From: Vibrio gazogenes
GTDB taxonomy: Bacteria > Pseudomonadota > Gammaproteobacteria > Enterobacterales > Vibrionaceae
Assembly: GCF_023920225.1 (NCBI RefSeq)
Contig: NZ_CP092587.1
Coordinates: 2,852,001-2,916,000 of the forward strand
Reading direction: 5' to 3'
DNA length: 64,000 bases
Part shown: piece by piece, positions 54,173-63,437 of the stretch
How the letters are laid out: each line of letters opens with the position of its first letter
How positions within the stretch are numbered: the first letter of the stretch is position 1
Made by a program: the position numbers and the translations under genes
Notes under the pieces: model-generated
What the model was told of the DNA's origin: nothing
Databases searched by the model: none
What the model saw: the letters and a program-made list of their open reading frames with translations, nothing else

Positions 54173-55396
54173 ATGAATCAACGAATAATTAAAGCTATAA
54201 ATACGTCAGTTGCAGAAGGCAACATACAGCAACTTACTCTATGGATAGCGGAAGATGATTGGCGTAATTATGCAAAGGCATTCGGAGCATCATATAATTC
54301 AATAAGATTAGCGAATCTTATTGAAGAAGCACATCCTAGGCTATCTTCTTCAGCATTTCGCGCTGGAGGGCATGGTGAAAAAATTAATGCATTGTATTTG
54401 GCGAAATGGCTAGTTTTAGCTGCTTCTACGGTTGGGGCAGAACTTGCATATTCGTCTTTGCTAGAACTTGAATCTTCATCAGATGTTGTTATTTATAATC
54501 TGTCACTAATTAGTGGAGTTGATTTTAAAGGGAAAGCAGAATTAATAGATGGTATTTATTTTTGTAATTTTGAAAATTTACCCAATACAATCAAGGAAAA
54601 TGTAAATAACAAATTAATGAAATTATCTTCAAGTCTTTCATCTAGTGGTGGAGTTCACCCTCCCTATACATTTTTATGTCAACCTATGGAAAGCACACTA
54701 CTTTCAAATGGTCTTAGTGATTCTAATATTAATACTATTCAAGGTTACGTAAATAAAGAATTTTTAATAACTAATTTTCTATCTTTATTCGCTTCTGATC
54801 ACGCTCCCTGCGTTGAATTACGTTGGTGTATTTTGGAAGACACTACACCTCTTTCTGGCATAATAGACACACATTCGACTCAATACTTAGAGGTGATTAA
54901 GCCTAAACATTATGATTCATGGAATGGTATTGACGCTGAACAAATTACTCATTTATTGGAAAAATACTTATCTATGAATGAGAAACTTAGATTGCCTTTA
55001 GATATTTCTTTAGCTCGTCGCAGTCAGGCTATGAACACTTGGAATGAAACAAATAAAGCTATTGATTTAGGTATTGCCCTTGAGTCGATATTAACAAAAC
55101 CAGATACTAATGGAGAGCTAACTCTCCAGATAAAAATTATTGGTTCCAAGTTGGCTTCTTATGACCTTGAGAAGCGGAAAGAAATATCTTCTCTATTAAA
55201 TGCAGCATACAGTATACGCTCCTCTGCTGTTCATGATGGGATTCTTAAAGATTCTTACAAGGTTAACGGTCGAGGTAAATTAAGTCCTAGTATTATTATG
55301 GGTGAAACTTTTCCTATTCTGAGGGATTGTTTGGTGAATATTATTGAAAAAAATGGATTAACTAAAGATGACTATGAGGAATTGTTTTTGTCGTAA
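54173..55396 (+). CDS. Large HEPN-motif (ApeA-like C-terminal) protein, 407 aa
   Basis: The C-terminal domain has AIDLGIALESIL, then KRKEISSLLNAAYSIRSSAVHDG, where the R-x4-H pair (IRSSAVH) matches ApeA-type HEPN proteins and the preceding ALE...L helix is also typical. The N-terminal 250 residues are unrecognised. It has GGGATGG before the ATG and a small ORF 70 bp downstream. It differs clearly from the 614-aa HEPN gene, so they are separate systems. Confidence 0.75.
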   Translation: MNQRIIKAINTSVAEGNIQQLTLWIAEDDWRNYAKAFGASYNSIRLANLIEEAHPRLSSSAFRAGGHGEKINALYLAKWLVLAASTVGAELAYSSLLELESSSDVVIYNLSLISGVDFKGKAELIDGIYFCNFENLPNTIKENVNNKLMKLSSSLSSSGGVHPPYTFLCQPMESTLLSNGLSDSNINTIQGYVNKEFLITNFLSLFASDHAPCVELRWCILEDTTPLSGIIDTHSTQYLEVIKPKHYDSWNGIDAEQITHLLEKYLSMNEKLRLPLDISLARRSQAMNTWNETNKAIDLGIALESILTKPDTNGELTLQIKIIGSKLASYDLEKRKEISSLLNAAYSIRSSAVHDGILKDSYKVNGRGKLSPSIIMGETFPILRDCLVNIIEKNGLTKDDYEELFLS

Positions 55397-55465
55397 TTTT
55401 AGCTCTATATATATTTTATATTCAGTCAGCTTCTGCATGGTTAGATCATAAGTTCGGGAGATATT

Positions 55466-55705
55466 ATGGATTATGCTAATTTTCGCGAAGAATGCTTCGT
55501 TTTTGATTCGGATGGTGAGTGTTCGTATGTGAGCAGTACGTTGGCAACCTCTAAACCGCAATTTAAAATTATTGGTGTTGATAGATGGTTGCTAATATTA
55601 AAAGAAACGTCTAACACCTCCGTACTTAAAAAAATACCCAAAGTTCATATAGTTAATTATGATGAAGACGCTTTAAAAGAATCAAATCCAGAATTCTTCG
55701 TTTAA
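55466..55705 (+). CDS. Hypothetical 79-aa protein after HEPN gene
   Basis: A GGGAGA ribosome-binding site lies six to seven bases before the ATG. The acidic protein (MDYANFREECFVFDSDGEC...) contains PQFKIIGVDRWLLILKET and looks like a compact alpha/beta domain. It follows the 407-aa HEPN gene on the same strand and is the last gene of the island. A possible antitoxin or immunity partner, but there is no direct evidence. Confidence 0.6.
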   Translation: MDYANFREECFVFDSDGECSYVSSTLATSKPQFKIIGVDRWLLILKETSNTSVLKKIPKVHIVNYDEDALKESNPEFFV

Positions 55706-55846
55706 CTTTGTTATCCAAGCCTTTAGTTGAGTAATCAATCCAATTAAGTATGGCCTGTTATAGATAAGGTTCAAATTGTCAGTGCACTTTTGACTTCCCT
55801 ACCGCAGTTCTGGTCAGCTAAATTTACAATACTTGACCTAATCCGA

Positions 55847-56132
55847 ATTTTCTAACTTACGTGTTATTGTTAAACTCACTTTTGTCCAAAAGTGATTTAG
55901 GAAGGGGCGAAATGACTGAATAATCAAAATTTCATTCAAAGAGCAATGTGCAATCAGCTAAAATGCAGAAAAGTTAGAGAAAATTGGTTCAGAAAGCATC
56001 TAAAAAATTAGTGCTACTCAGCCAGAAAGATTCTACATATTCAAGCATTTTTAGAGCAAAAATCATAAAAGTTAGAGTATCGCTGCTTAGCCCTTTCGCT
56101 ATAAGGATTTTCTAACTTTACTCTAACTTTTA
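55847..56132. repeat. Right-end repeat cluster of the recombinase island (candidate attR)
   Basis: Five copies of a TAAAGTTAGA-like motif occur in both orientations: 55848-55858 (minus), 55969-55979 (plus), 56066-56077 (plus, TAAAAGTTAGAG), 56110-56120 (minus) and 56121-56132 (minus, CTCTAACTTTTA). The plus copy at 56068-56078 matches the left-end motif. A CACTTTTG-TC-CAAAAGTG palindrome lies at 55877-55894. The cluster ends 55 bp from the glmS stop codon. No gene lies in 55706-56186. Confidence 0.55.
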
Positions 56133-56186
56133 AGTTATATTTATTTTATTCCTCTCCTACAATTTATTCTTCTCCGGTATCACCCC

Positions 56187-58019
56187 TTACTCAACGGTAA
56201 CCGCTTTTGCTAGGTTACGCGGCTGATCGACGTCGGTGCCTTTAATCAGGGCAACGTGATAAGACAGGAGCTGCATTGGCACCGTGTAGAATATTGGAGC
56301 AGTGACTTCATGGACGTGGGGCATCTTGATGATTTTCATGCCTTCACTCTCTTCAAAACCGGCTTTCTCGTCAGCGAAAACATAGAGTAATCCGCCACGC
56401 GCGCGAACTTCTTCAACATTCGATTTCAGCTTTTCCAACAAATCGTTATTCGGTGCAATCACAACCACTGGCATATCGGCATCGATCAATGCGAGCGGGC
56501 CATGTTTTAACTCCCCGGCAGCATAAGCTTCCGCATGAATATAAGAGATTTCTTTGAGCTTTAATGCGGCTTCCATGGCAATCGGATAATACTCGCCACG
56601 TCCTAAGAATAGGGTGTGATTCTTATCCGCAAAATCTTCCGCCAACGCTTCAATCGCCTTATCAAAGGCTAAAGCGCTTTCAATCTGAACCGGTAATTCG
56701 TGGATCGCATGCACAATGTCGGCTTCTTTTTCAGCATCGATATGGCCTTTCTGACGTCCCAATCCGACAACCAACATCAGCATCGCTGTCAACTGAGTGG
56801 TGAAGGCTTTGGTGGATGCAACACCGATTTCAGTGCCGGCACGCGTCATAAATGCAAAATCGGATTCACGAACCAAAGAAGAGCCGGATACATTACAAAT
56901 CGTCATTGCAGCCATATAGCCTTTTTCTTTCGCGATGCGTAAAGCTGCCAAAGTATCAGCGGTTTCACCGGACTGAGATAAAGTGATCAGCAAGCTGTTC
57001 GGACGAACAACAAAATTACGGTATCGGAACTCTGATGCAATCTCGACATCACAACTGACCCCCGCCAATGACTCAAACCAATATCGGGCTGCCATTCCAG
57101 AGTTATATGAGGTGCCACAAGCAATGATCTGCACGTGTTCAACTTTGTTCAGGATCTCTTTCGCACTGCTGCCAATACTGTCGATGATGACCGAGTTATG
57201 CGTCACCCGTCCTTCCATTGTCTGTTTCAGCGCGTTCGGTTGTTCAAAAATTTCTTTTTGCATAAAGTGGCGATATTGACCTTTATCACTCGCATCATGT
57301 TCAGCACTCGATTCGATGATCTCACGTTCAACCTGATTGCCTTGTCCATCAAAAACGGTAACGCTTCTGCGAGTAATCTCAGCGACATCCCCTTCTTCAA
57401 GGTACATAAAGCGGCGTGTGACACTTAACAAGGCCAGTTGATCTGAAGCCAAGAAGTTTTCACCGACACCAAACCCAATCACAATCGGACTACCTGAGCG
57501 CGCTACAACCAAACGGCTTGGATCACGTCGATCAAGCACAACAGTGCCATAAGCGCCTTCGAGCTGCTTGGCAGTTTTTTGCAGCGCTTCAACCAGTGAT
57601 TTACTTTGGCGTAATTCCCATTCAACTAAATGGGCAATCACTTCAGTGTCGGTCTGAGACTCAAAAACATACCCGCGACTTTGAAGCAGTTCTCGCAGGG
57701 CTTCATGGTTTTCAATAATACCATTGTGCACCACGGCAATATCACCGGAAGCATGTGGATGAGCATTGATTTCAGAAGGCTCGCCATGCGTCGCCCAGCG
57801 TGTATGGGCAATACCGGTTCCACCGCGCACATCGGCAGCATTGACGGCATCGGCCAACGCCTGCACTTTACCAAGGCGGCGAATCCGGGTGCAGTGGTTG
57901 TCTGCATCAACAATCGCAACCCCAGCTGAATCATAACCACGGTATTCCAGACGACGTAACCCTTCGACCAATATTTCTGCGATATCACGCTGTGCCACAG
58001 CACCAACAATTCCACACAT
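56187..58019 (-). CDS. glmS: Glutamine-fructose-6-phosphate aminotransferase (isomerizing)
   Basis: Full-length (610 aa). Cys2 is the N-terminal nucleophile of the glutaminase domain ([12 protein letters not shown]), with the [16 protein letters not shown] motif, and two SIS domains follow ([31 protein letters not shown], and [38 protein letters not shown] in blocks). It makes glucosamine-6-phosphate for peptidoglycan and LPS. It is downstream of the DeoR-family gene. I see no clear terminator after it, and the mobile island begins within about 55 bp. Confidence 0.98.
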   Translation of the reverse strand: MCGIVGAVAQRDIAEILVEGLRRLEYRGYDSAGVAIVDADNHCTRIRRLGKVQALADAVNAADVRGGTGIAHTRWATHGEPSEINAHPHASGDIAVVHNGIIENHEALRELLQSRGYVFESQTDTEVIAHLVEWELRQSKSLVEALQKTAKQLEGAYGTVVLDRRDPSRLVVARSGSPIVIGFGVGENFLASDQLALLSVTRRFMYLEEGDVAEITRRSVTVFDGQGNQVEREIIESSAEHDASDKGQYRHFMQKEIFEQPNALKQTMEGRVTHNSVIIDSIGSSAKEILNKVEHVQIIACGTSYNSGMAARYWFESLAGVSCDVEIASEFRYRNFVVRPNSLLITLSQSGETADTLAALRIAKEKGYMAAMTICNVSGSSLVRESDFAFMTRAGTEIGVASTKAFTTQLTAMLMLVVGLGRQKGHIDAEKEADIVHAIHELPVQIESALAFDKAIEALAEDFADKNHTLFLGRGEYYPIAMEAALKLKEISYIHAEAYAAGELKHGPLALIDADMPVVVIAPNNDLLEKLKSNVEEVRARGGLLYVFADEKAGFEESEGMKIIKMPHVHEVTAPIFYTVPMQLLSYHVALIKGTDVDQPRNLAKAVTVE

Positions 58020-58100
58020 AATTTATGACTCCACTTAAATCTCAATATATCCAGCCCCGACAGAAAAGCCTCGATTCAGGCACTTTCCTGTCCGAACCCT

Positions 58101-58871
58101 TTAATTCATTTGACTTTGTATCACTCTCACCTGGTTAGCTTCGATCATTGCCACTTGCTCATCGGTAATCTTGCTATCGGTGACCAGTACATCGATCTGA
58201 TCCCACCCCAGTTCCAGATTTGGGATCTTACGACCAATTTTGTCCGATTCAGCCATCACAACAACTTCCCGGGAAACTTCCGCCATGACCCGGCTCAGCC
58301 CCGTCAGTTCATTAAATGTCGTTGTTCCCCGAGACAAATCAATCCCGTCACATCCGATGAACAACTGGTCAAAATCGTAAGAACGTAACACGGACTCGGC
58401 AACCTGCCCCTGAAAGGATTCAGAGTGCGGATCCCAAGTGCCCCCGGTCATTAATAGTGTCGGTTCGTTTTCCAGTTCATGAAGCGCATTGGCAACCTGA
58501 AGCGTGTTCGTCATCACAACTAAGCCACGTTTTTCATTTAATTGTTGGATTAACGCTGTGGTTGTACCTCCGCTATCGATTACGATCCGGTGATGATCCC
58601 GAATCAATTTTGCGGCTTCCTGAGCAAGCGATATCTTTTGAATCGAAACATTTTTATCAAATTCATCAGCAACAACTTCTTTCGGCAACGAAATCGCACC
58701 ACCATAACGTCTGAGTAACAGCCCATTTTTTTCTAGAGATGAGAGGTCCTTGCGAATCGTGACCTCAGAGGTATGAAATCGTTCGGAAAGCAGCTCGACG
58801 CTCACCTCCCCCATCTGATTGACGAGTTGAACAATTTCATGACGTCTGACTTGCGTATTTCGTTTCAGCAT
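58101..58871 (-). CDS. DeoR-family transcriptional regulator upstream of glmS, 256 aa
   Basis: The N-terminal DeoR HTH (RRHEIVQLVNQMGEVSVELLSERFHTSEVTIRKDL read in blocks) and the sugar-phosphate-binding C-terminal domain (IVIDSGGTTTALIQQL, VMTNTLQVANAL, LFIGCDGIDLSRG) place it in the GlpR/AgaR group. It sits 81 bp before glmS in the same direction and probably responds to an amino-sugar phosphate. The same gene pair is found in other vibrios. Confidence 0.92.
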   Translation of the reverse strand: MLKRNTQVRRHEIVQLVNQMGEVSVELLSERFHTSEVTIRKDLSSLEKNGLLLRRYGGAISLPKEVVADEFDKNVSIQKISLAQEAAKLIRDHHRIVIDSGGTTTALIQQLNEKRGLVVMTNTLQVANALHELENEPTLLMTGGTWDPHSESFQGQVAESVLRSYDFDQLFIGCDGIDLSRGTTTFNELTGLSRVMAEVSREVVVMAESDKIGRKIPNLELGWDQIDVLVTDSKITDEQVAMIEANQVRVIQSQMN

Positions 58872-59310
58872 AGATTAAAAGATAATTAAGTTTCGATATG
58901 AAATATATAGTAATCAATTCGAAACATTTTTGTCTATTTATTTCGATAATAAAAATTAATCTTTCATGCTAAAACATTGTCCTAAGACAACTCTTAGACC
59001 GTGATATTCCATTCATTCAGTGTTAGAATTCTGCTCGGCAAAAGTAAGAAAATTACAAAATTGAATGTGTACTTACTGAAAAACCACCTCGCGATGGCGA
59101 AAATACCAGAGCCTTGCGCGGTTTTTACGCAAAACAAGCGGTTGTGTGTAGTTATAAAATAACCGTTTTGTTGAAAGAGTTTCAGCTTTAAAGTGTATTT
59201 GACAGCGAGAAATAATCCGGCACTTCAAGAGAAAAAGACAAGGGCCACTGACTGCACTTTACGGCACTCATTATCTTTCAAATTGATACAATTATCGGAG
59301 AGTATTTTCC
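58872..59310. other. Divergent regulatory region between DeoR gene and pykF
   Basis: No gene. A TGAAAGAGTTTCA dyad at 59172-59184 resembles but does not match the Cra/FruR consensus (it is one base longer). AAAACC...GGTTTTT complementarity at 59078-59126 suggests leader structure in the pykF transcript. Confidence 0.4.
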
Positions 59311-60723
59311 ATGAAGAAGACCAAAATCGTTTGTACGATTGGCCCTAAAACTGAATCCGTAGAGAAGCTAACAGAACTTGTCAACGCAGGCATGAACGTC
59401 ATGCGTCTCAACTTCTCTCACGGTGACTACGAAGAGCATGGAACTCGCATTGTGAACTTTCGTCAGGTGATGAAAAACCTTGACAAGACATTGGCAATTC
59501 TACTGGATACCAAAGGACCGGAAATCCGTACTACGAAGCTAGAAAATGGTCAAGATGTCGATCTCGTCGCAGGACAAACGTTTACGTTTACAACAGATAC
59601 AACCGTTGTCGGTAACCAAGAGCGGGCAGCTGTGACTTACTCAGGTTTTGCACAAGATTTAAGTGTGGGTAATACCATCTTGGTCGATGACGGCCTGCTC
59701 GAAATGAAAGTGCTTGAAAAAACAGAAACTGAAGTGACTTGTCAGGTACTCAACAATGGTGCTTTAGGTGAAAACAAAGGGGTTAATTTACCGGGTGTTT
59801 CAGTCAAACTACCAGCGCTTTCAGACAAAGATAAATCTGACCTGAAATTCGGTTGTGAGCAAGGTGTTGATTTCGTTGCCGCTTCATTTATCCGTAAGGC
59901 AGACGATGTCCGTGAAATCCGTGAACACCTTGCTGCACACGGCGGACAAGATATTCAGATCATCTCTAAAATTGAGAACCAAGAAGGTGTCGATAATTTC
60001 GATGAGATTCTCGAACTTTCTGACGGTATCATGGTTGCTCGTGGCGATCTGGGTGTTGAAATCCCAGCAGAAGAAGTCATTTTTGCTCAAAAGATGATGA
60101 TCGAAAAATGTAATCGAGCCAGAAAAGTGGTTATCACTGCCACGCAAATGCTGGATTCAATGATTAAAAACCCACGTCCGACTCGCGCAGAAGCAGGCGA
60201 CGTTGCAAACGCAATCATGGATGGGACTGATGCGGTCATGCTTTCCGGTGAAACTGCAAAAGGTAAATATCCGGTAGAAGCTGTACGTATGATGGCGCAG
60301 ATTGCAACTCGGACAGACCTTGCACAGAAAGCTGAGCTTGGTTCTCGTTTAGACAGCCCTCGCCTGAGAATTACAGAAGCCGTATGTAAAGGTGCGGTTG
60401 ATACAGCAGAAAAACTGGCTGCACCACTGATCGTGGTTGCCACTGAAGGCGGTAAATCAGCACGTTCTGTCAGAAAATACTTCCCGACAGCACACATCAT
60501 CGCTTTGACGACTAACCAGAAAACTGCAGCGCAATTAGTCTTAACGAAAGGTGTCACACCGATTGTCGTTGATTCAATCGCGAGTACAGATGACTTCTAT
60601 ATCTCTGGTAAAAAATTAGCGCTAGAAACAGATCTAGGCCGTAAGGGAGATATCGTGGTGATGGTTTCTGGTGCACTCGTTGCTTCAGGCACGACCAACA
60701 CTGCATCGGTTCATGTACTGTAA
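59311..60723 (+). CDS. pykF: Pyruvate kinase I
   Basis: Full-length (470 aa). It has the N-terminal [12 protein letters not shown], the ATP/Mg site [12 protein letters not shown], the catalytic-lysine segment [13 protein letters not shown], the signature [11 protein letters not shown] and [10 protein letters not shown]. It converts phosphoenolpyruvate and ADP to pyruvate and ATP. Good GGAG ribosome-binding site and a downstream terminator. The type-I length and sequence match PykF rather than PykA. Confidence 0.98.
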   Translation: MKKTKIVCTIGPKTESVEKLTELVNAGMNVMRLNFSHGDYEEHGTRIVNFRQVMKNLDKTLAILLDTKGPEIRTTKLENGQDVDLVAGQTFTFTTDTTVVGNQERAAVTYSGFAQDLSVGNTILVDDGLLEMKVLEKTETEVTCQVLNNGALGENKGVNLPGVSVKLPALSDKDKSDLKFGCEQGVDFVAASFIRKADDVREIREHLAAHGGQDIQIISKIENQEGVDNFDEILELSDGIMVARGDLGVEIPAEEVIFAQKMMIEKCNRARKVVITATQMLDSMIKNPRPTRAEAGDVANAIMDGTDAVMLSGETAKGKYPVEAVRMMAQIATRTDLAQKAELGSRLDSPRLRITEAVCKGAVDTAEKLAAPLIVVATEGGKSARSVRKYFPTAHIIALTTNQKTAAQLVLTKGVTPIVVDSIASTDDFYISGKKLALETDLGRKGDIVVMVSGALVASGTTNTASVHVL

Positions 60724-60753
60724 TTGTAGATTCTACTGAAAAAGCAATAAACA

Positions 60754-60779
60754 AACGGGGCGCAGAAGCGCCCCGTTTT
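60754..60779 (+). terminator. Intrinsic terminator of pykF
   Basis: AACGGGGCGC (60754-60763) and GCGCCCCGTT (60768-60777) form a 10-bp perfect GC-rich stem followed by TTTTC, 31 bp after the stop codon. Confidence 0.93.
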
Positions 60780-60797
60780 CTTTGACTTTCGTCTAAC

Positions 60798-60944
60798 TTA
60801 CCAACCGAAAAATTCTTTATTATGTGTATTCAACAACAACACCATCGGTAAAAAGTACAACGCACTCAATTTTATACCGAGGATCACTAAAGAACTGATC
60901 GTTAATCTCACCAGAAAATGATTCAACATACCACTTAGCCTCAT
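60798..60944 (-). CDS. Small membrane protein, 48 aa
   Basis: ATG at 60944 (or the in-frame ATG at 60929) begins a protein with one long hydrophobic stretch (LVRLTISSLVILGIKLSALY, then FLPMVLLLNT) and a short polar tail NKEFFGW. GAGG lies eight to nine bases before the second ATG. It is too short for routine gene callers and is convergent with pykF. A candidate single-span inner-membrane peptide with function unknown. Confidence 0.45.
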   Translation of the reverse strand: MRLSGMLNHFLVRLTISSLVILGIKLSALYFLPMVLLLNTHNKEFFGW

Positions 60945-61128
60945 TTGCCCAGTAATTTGATTTCCTTATAGTTTTCTTTTACTTCTCTTTAGATGGGTAA
61001 AATTGTTATTCCGGTCAACGCTGGGGCGACAATTCAAGAAGAGTGGTAGTATACCAATTCTGACAGATTGCTCAATATTCAACCAACATTAAACTTTCGT
61101 CTAAGTACGATAAAGTTAACCAACCCGG

Positions 61129-61809
61129 TTAATTCAATCGATATAACACATCAACGCTGTCACTGATCACTATCGTCTTGTCCTGATAGTCCTGAAAACC
61201 TTCTTTCTGGTTCATAGACACAGCACGCATCATCATCGGTTTCGCTTGCTGGGAGTGGTAATCAACTTGCCACACCGGGCCGAGTGTACGTTTAAATCCT
61301 TTCGCGATCGAGAGTGCTTTGGTTGACGCATCCTGAATGGCTTTGTCTCTCGCCTGTGCCTGATACTTTTGATGATCTTTCACCTGTAGCGTAATCCGAT
61401 CAATCCGGTTAATACCGGATTCCAACGCGGCATCAAGATATTCATTCAGCTTATCTAGTTGTTCAACGGATACGGTGATACTGCGACTTGCCCGATAGCC
61501 GACCAATTCAGGCTTTCCTTCGTCAGGATAATGATACTGGGGAGCAAGCGATAAATTAGAACTGGAAATTTGTTCGGCTTTGGCCCCCAATCCCTGCAAT
61601 TGTTCTGAGAATTGACGCACAACCGAATCGACACTCTCTTTCGCCTGTTCAGCATTGAGTGTCGATTGCTCAACCTGAACAGAAAAGACCGCGCTATCCG
61701 GCACCACTGTCACTTCACCAAATCCGGTTACAGATATATGTGGGAAGTTCACTTCCGCTGCATAACTGTGTAGACAAAACATCATTAAACTCAGGATCAT
61801 CAACCGCAT
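61129..61809 (-). CDS. SIMPL/DUF541 periplasmic protein (YggE-like), about 226 aa
   Basis: A signal peptide (MRLMILSLMMFCLHSYAAE) precedes the SIMPL domain, with ISVTGFGEVTVVPDSAVF, LQGLGAKAEQISSSNLSLAPQY (in blocks) and YRASRSITVSVEQLDKL. E. coli YggE is linked to oxidative-stress tolerance. The GTG-opened frame starts at 61824, but the ATG at 61809 has GGGAG eight bases upstream. Same local order as in other vibrios, between mscS and pykF. Confidence 0.87.
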   Translation of the reverse strand: MRLMILSLMMFCLHSYAAEVNFPHISVTGFGEVTVVPDSAVFSVQVEQSTLNAEQAKESVDSVVRQFSEQLQGLGAKAEQISSSNLSLAPQYHYPDEGKPELVGYRASRSITVSVEQLDKLNEYLDAALESGINRIDRITLQVKDHQKYQAQARDKAIQDASTKALSIAKGFKRTLGPVWQVDYHSQQAKPMMMRAVSMNQKEGFQDYQDKTIVISDSVDVLYRLN

Positions 61810-62102
61810 AATCTTTACTCCCACATAAGCATATTAAGGGTTATTGCCAAATCGCAGAATTCATACGCTGAATCCTTATTTTGAAATCACTTAAGTATTC
61901 AATCATAGGATAGTTTGATTGTAATTAGATCTGATTGTGACAAAAATTACAAAACGCTAACGACAGGCTAAAATAGCAACAAATTGTTCCGATGACTGAA
62001 TATATGGCGTCTCTTTTACTTTGAATGGATCACAATCATCATCAGTCGATTCACTGCCGGAAGAAAGAGTAACGCCAAAACATTGATACCATATTTTAGT
62101 CA

Positions 62103-62131
62103 TAAAAAAAGCGGTGTATGACGACACCGCT
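62103..62131 (-). terminator. Intrinsic terminator of mscS
   Basis: On the minus strand AGCGGTGT (62131-62124) pairs with ACACCGCT (62117-62110), followed by seven T. Confidence 0.88.
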
Positions 62132-62146
62132 TCACTCAGGAAAGTG

Positions 62147-63022
62147 TTAATCGACTTGATTAACTTTGTTCAAATGAACGCTCATTTGTGGGAATGGAAT
62201 TTCAATACCATTCGCGTCAAGAGCTTCCTTAATATTCAGCATTAAATCGAAATAAACAGGCCAATAATCAGCAGTTTTCACCCAAGGGCGAACGACAAAG
62301 TTTACCGATGAATCCGCTAAAGTATGAACACCGATGGTTATATCCGGGTCTTTCAAAATACGCTCATCACGTTCAACCGTTTCACGCAGAATTCGTTTGG
62401 TTTCCTGTAAATCAGCGGAATAGGAAACGCCGATCATCAGGTCAATTCTCCGTGTCGCATGGCGTGAATAGTTGGTGATCGCCCCACCGATAACAGAAGA
62501 ATTCGGGACAACAACCATTTTATTGTCCGGTGTTTTCAATATCGTTTGAAAGATTTGAATGCTTTCAACTGAGCCGGCGACACCAGCCACTTCAACATAG
62601 TCACCGGATTTAAATGGGCGGAATGCCACAATCAAGATACCGGCGGCAAAGTTTGAGAGAGAACCCTGTAGCGCCAAACCGACAGCTAAACCCGCAGCAC
62701 CAATGACGGCAACCACCGATGCGGTTTGTACCCCGATTCGTCCTAGTGCAGCAATCAGAACGATCACAAATAATAAATAACGCACCAAACCATGGATAAA
62801 TTCGACAACAGCCGGATCCATATCCTTTTTACGCAAAACCTTCGCAACACTACCGGCAATGACTTTGACGAAAATGTTCCCGAAGAACAGAATCAGAATC
62901 GCTGCGATAATATTTACACCGTACTGCAGTAAGATATCCGAATTATTTTCTAACCATCCATTTATCCGGGATAGACTATCAGACAAAGGTATTGCTCCAT
63001 TCACGAGCGATTCTCCAGCCAT
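62147..63022 (-). CDS. mscS: Small-conductance mechanosensitive channel MscS
   Basis: The 291-residue protein has three N-terminal membrane helices, the third being the Gly/Ala-rich pore helix (VVAVIGAAGLAVGLALQGSLSN, with the usual bend toward NFAAGILI), then the cytoplasmic beta domain (FRPFKSGDYVEVAGVAGSVE, MVVVPNSSVIGGAITNYS) and cage-forming C-terminus. It opens under membrane tension to release solutes in osmotic downshock. Length matches E. coli MscS (286). Confidence 0.96.
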   Translation of the reverse strand: MAGESLVNGAIPLSDSLSRINGWLENNSDILLQYGVNIIAAILILFFGNIFVKVIAGSVAKVLRKKDMDPAVVEFIHGLVRYLLFVIVLIAALGRIGVQTASVVAVIGAAGLAVGLALQGSLSNFAAGILIVAFRPFKSGDYVEVAGVAGSVESIQIFQTILKTPDNKMVVVPNSSVIGGAITNYSRHATRRIDLMIGVSYSADLQETKRILRETVERDERILKDPDITIGVHTLADSSVNFVVRPWVKTADYWPVYFDLMLNIKEALDANGIEIPFPQMSVHLNKVNQVD

Positions 63023-63072
63023 CTATATTGCCTCTTTTTATTGTCAAACTATTTATTTTTTACGAAATTAAC

Positions 63073-63340
63073 TAGGGGCTGTTGACCTTTCATGGTTGAA
63101 TTTTGTTCAATCTGAACGGGTATTGATCGCGGCGCGGGGCATGCCGCTTAGCTATCCTAAGCAAATGACCCGTAACAAAGAGCAAGACACGTTCAGATGA
63201 ACCCTCTGGGCAGCATTTGTCGCTCATTTATCCAGCGTTAGGTCATAGTTCATGTAGATCGCTACACTTCACATGACCTGCCTTGACTAAATGCACGACA
63301 AATTGCTGCAAAAACCATCACGAAAGGTCAACAGCCCCTA
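63073..63340. mobile_element. MITE-like element, 268 bp, 19-bp perfect terminal inverted repeats
   Basis: TAGGGGCTGTTGACCTTTC at 63073-63091 is the exact reverse complement of 63322-63340. The outer TA on each side would be the target duplication, leaving 17-bp TIRs beginning GGGGCTG, as in TA-targeting IS630/mariner-type elements. The interior has no ORF. It sits in the mscS-fbaA intergenic space. I infer a non-autonomous element mobilised in trans. Confidence 0.72.
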
Positions 63341-63380
63341 ACAAACAGGTTATATCTACATCATCTGATTATATCAGCTA

Positions 63381-63408
63381 TAAAAAAACCCGCTCATCAG
63401 AACGGGTT
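63381..63408 (-). terminator. Intrinsic terminator of fbaA
   Basis: On the minus strand AAACCCG (63408-63402) and CGGGTTT (63391-63385) form the stem, followed by a run of T to 63381. It lies about 30 bp after the fbaA stop. Confidence 0.88.
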
Positions 63409-63437
63409 TTCTAACAATAATTTGATATAAATTCAAA

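Noticed and set aside
41759..56164. A complete Tn7-like or CRISPR-associated (I-F3) transposon, suggested by glmS proximity and the I-F array elsewhere in the window
   Set aside because: No TnsA/B/C, TniQ or Cas gene is present, the repeats near glmS are in mixed orientation, and the array is about 52 kb away with ordinary metabolic genes between.
59172..59184. Cra (FruR) operator before pykF
   Set aside because: The dyad TGAAAGAGTTTCA is one base longer than the consensus spacing and was not supported by a second site.
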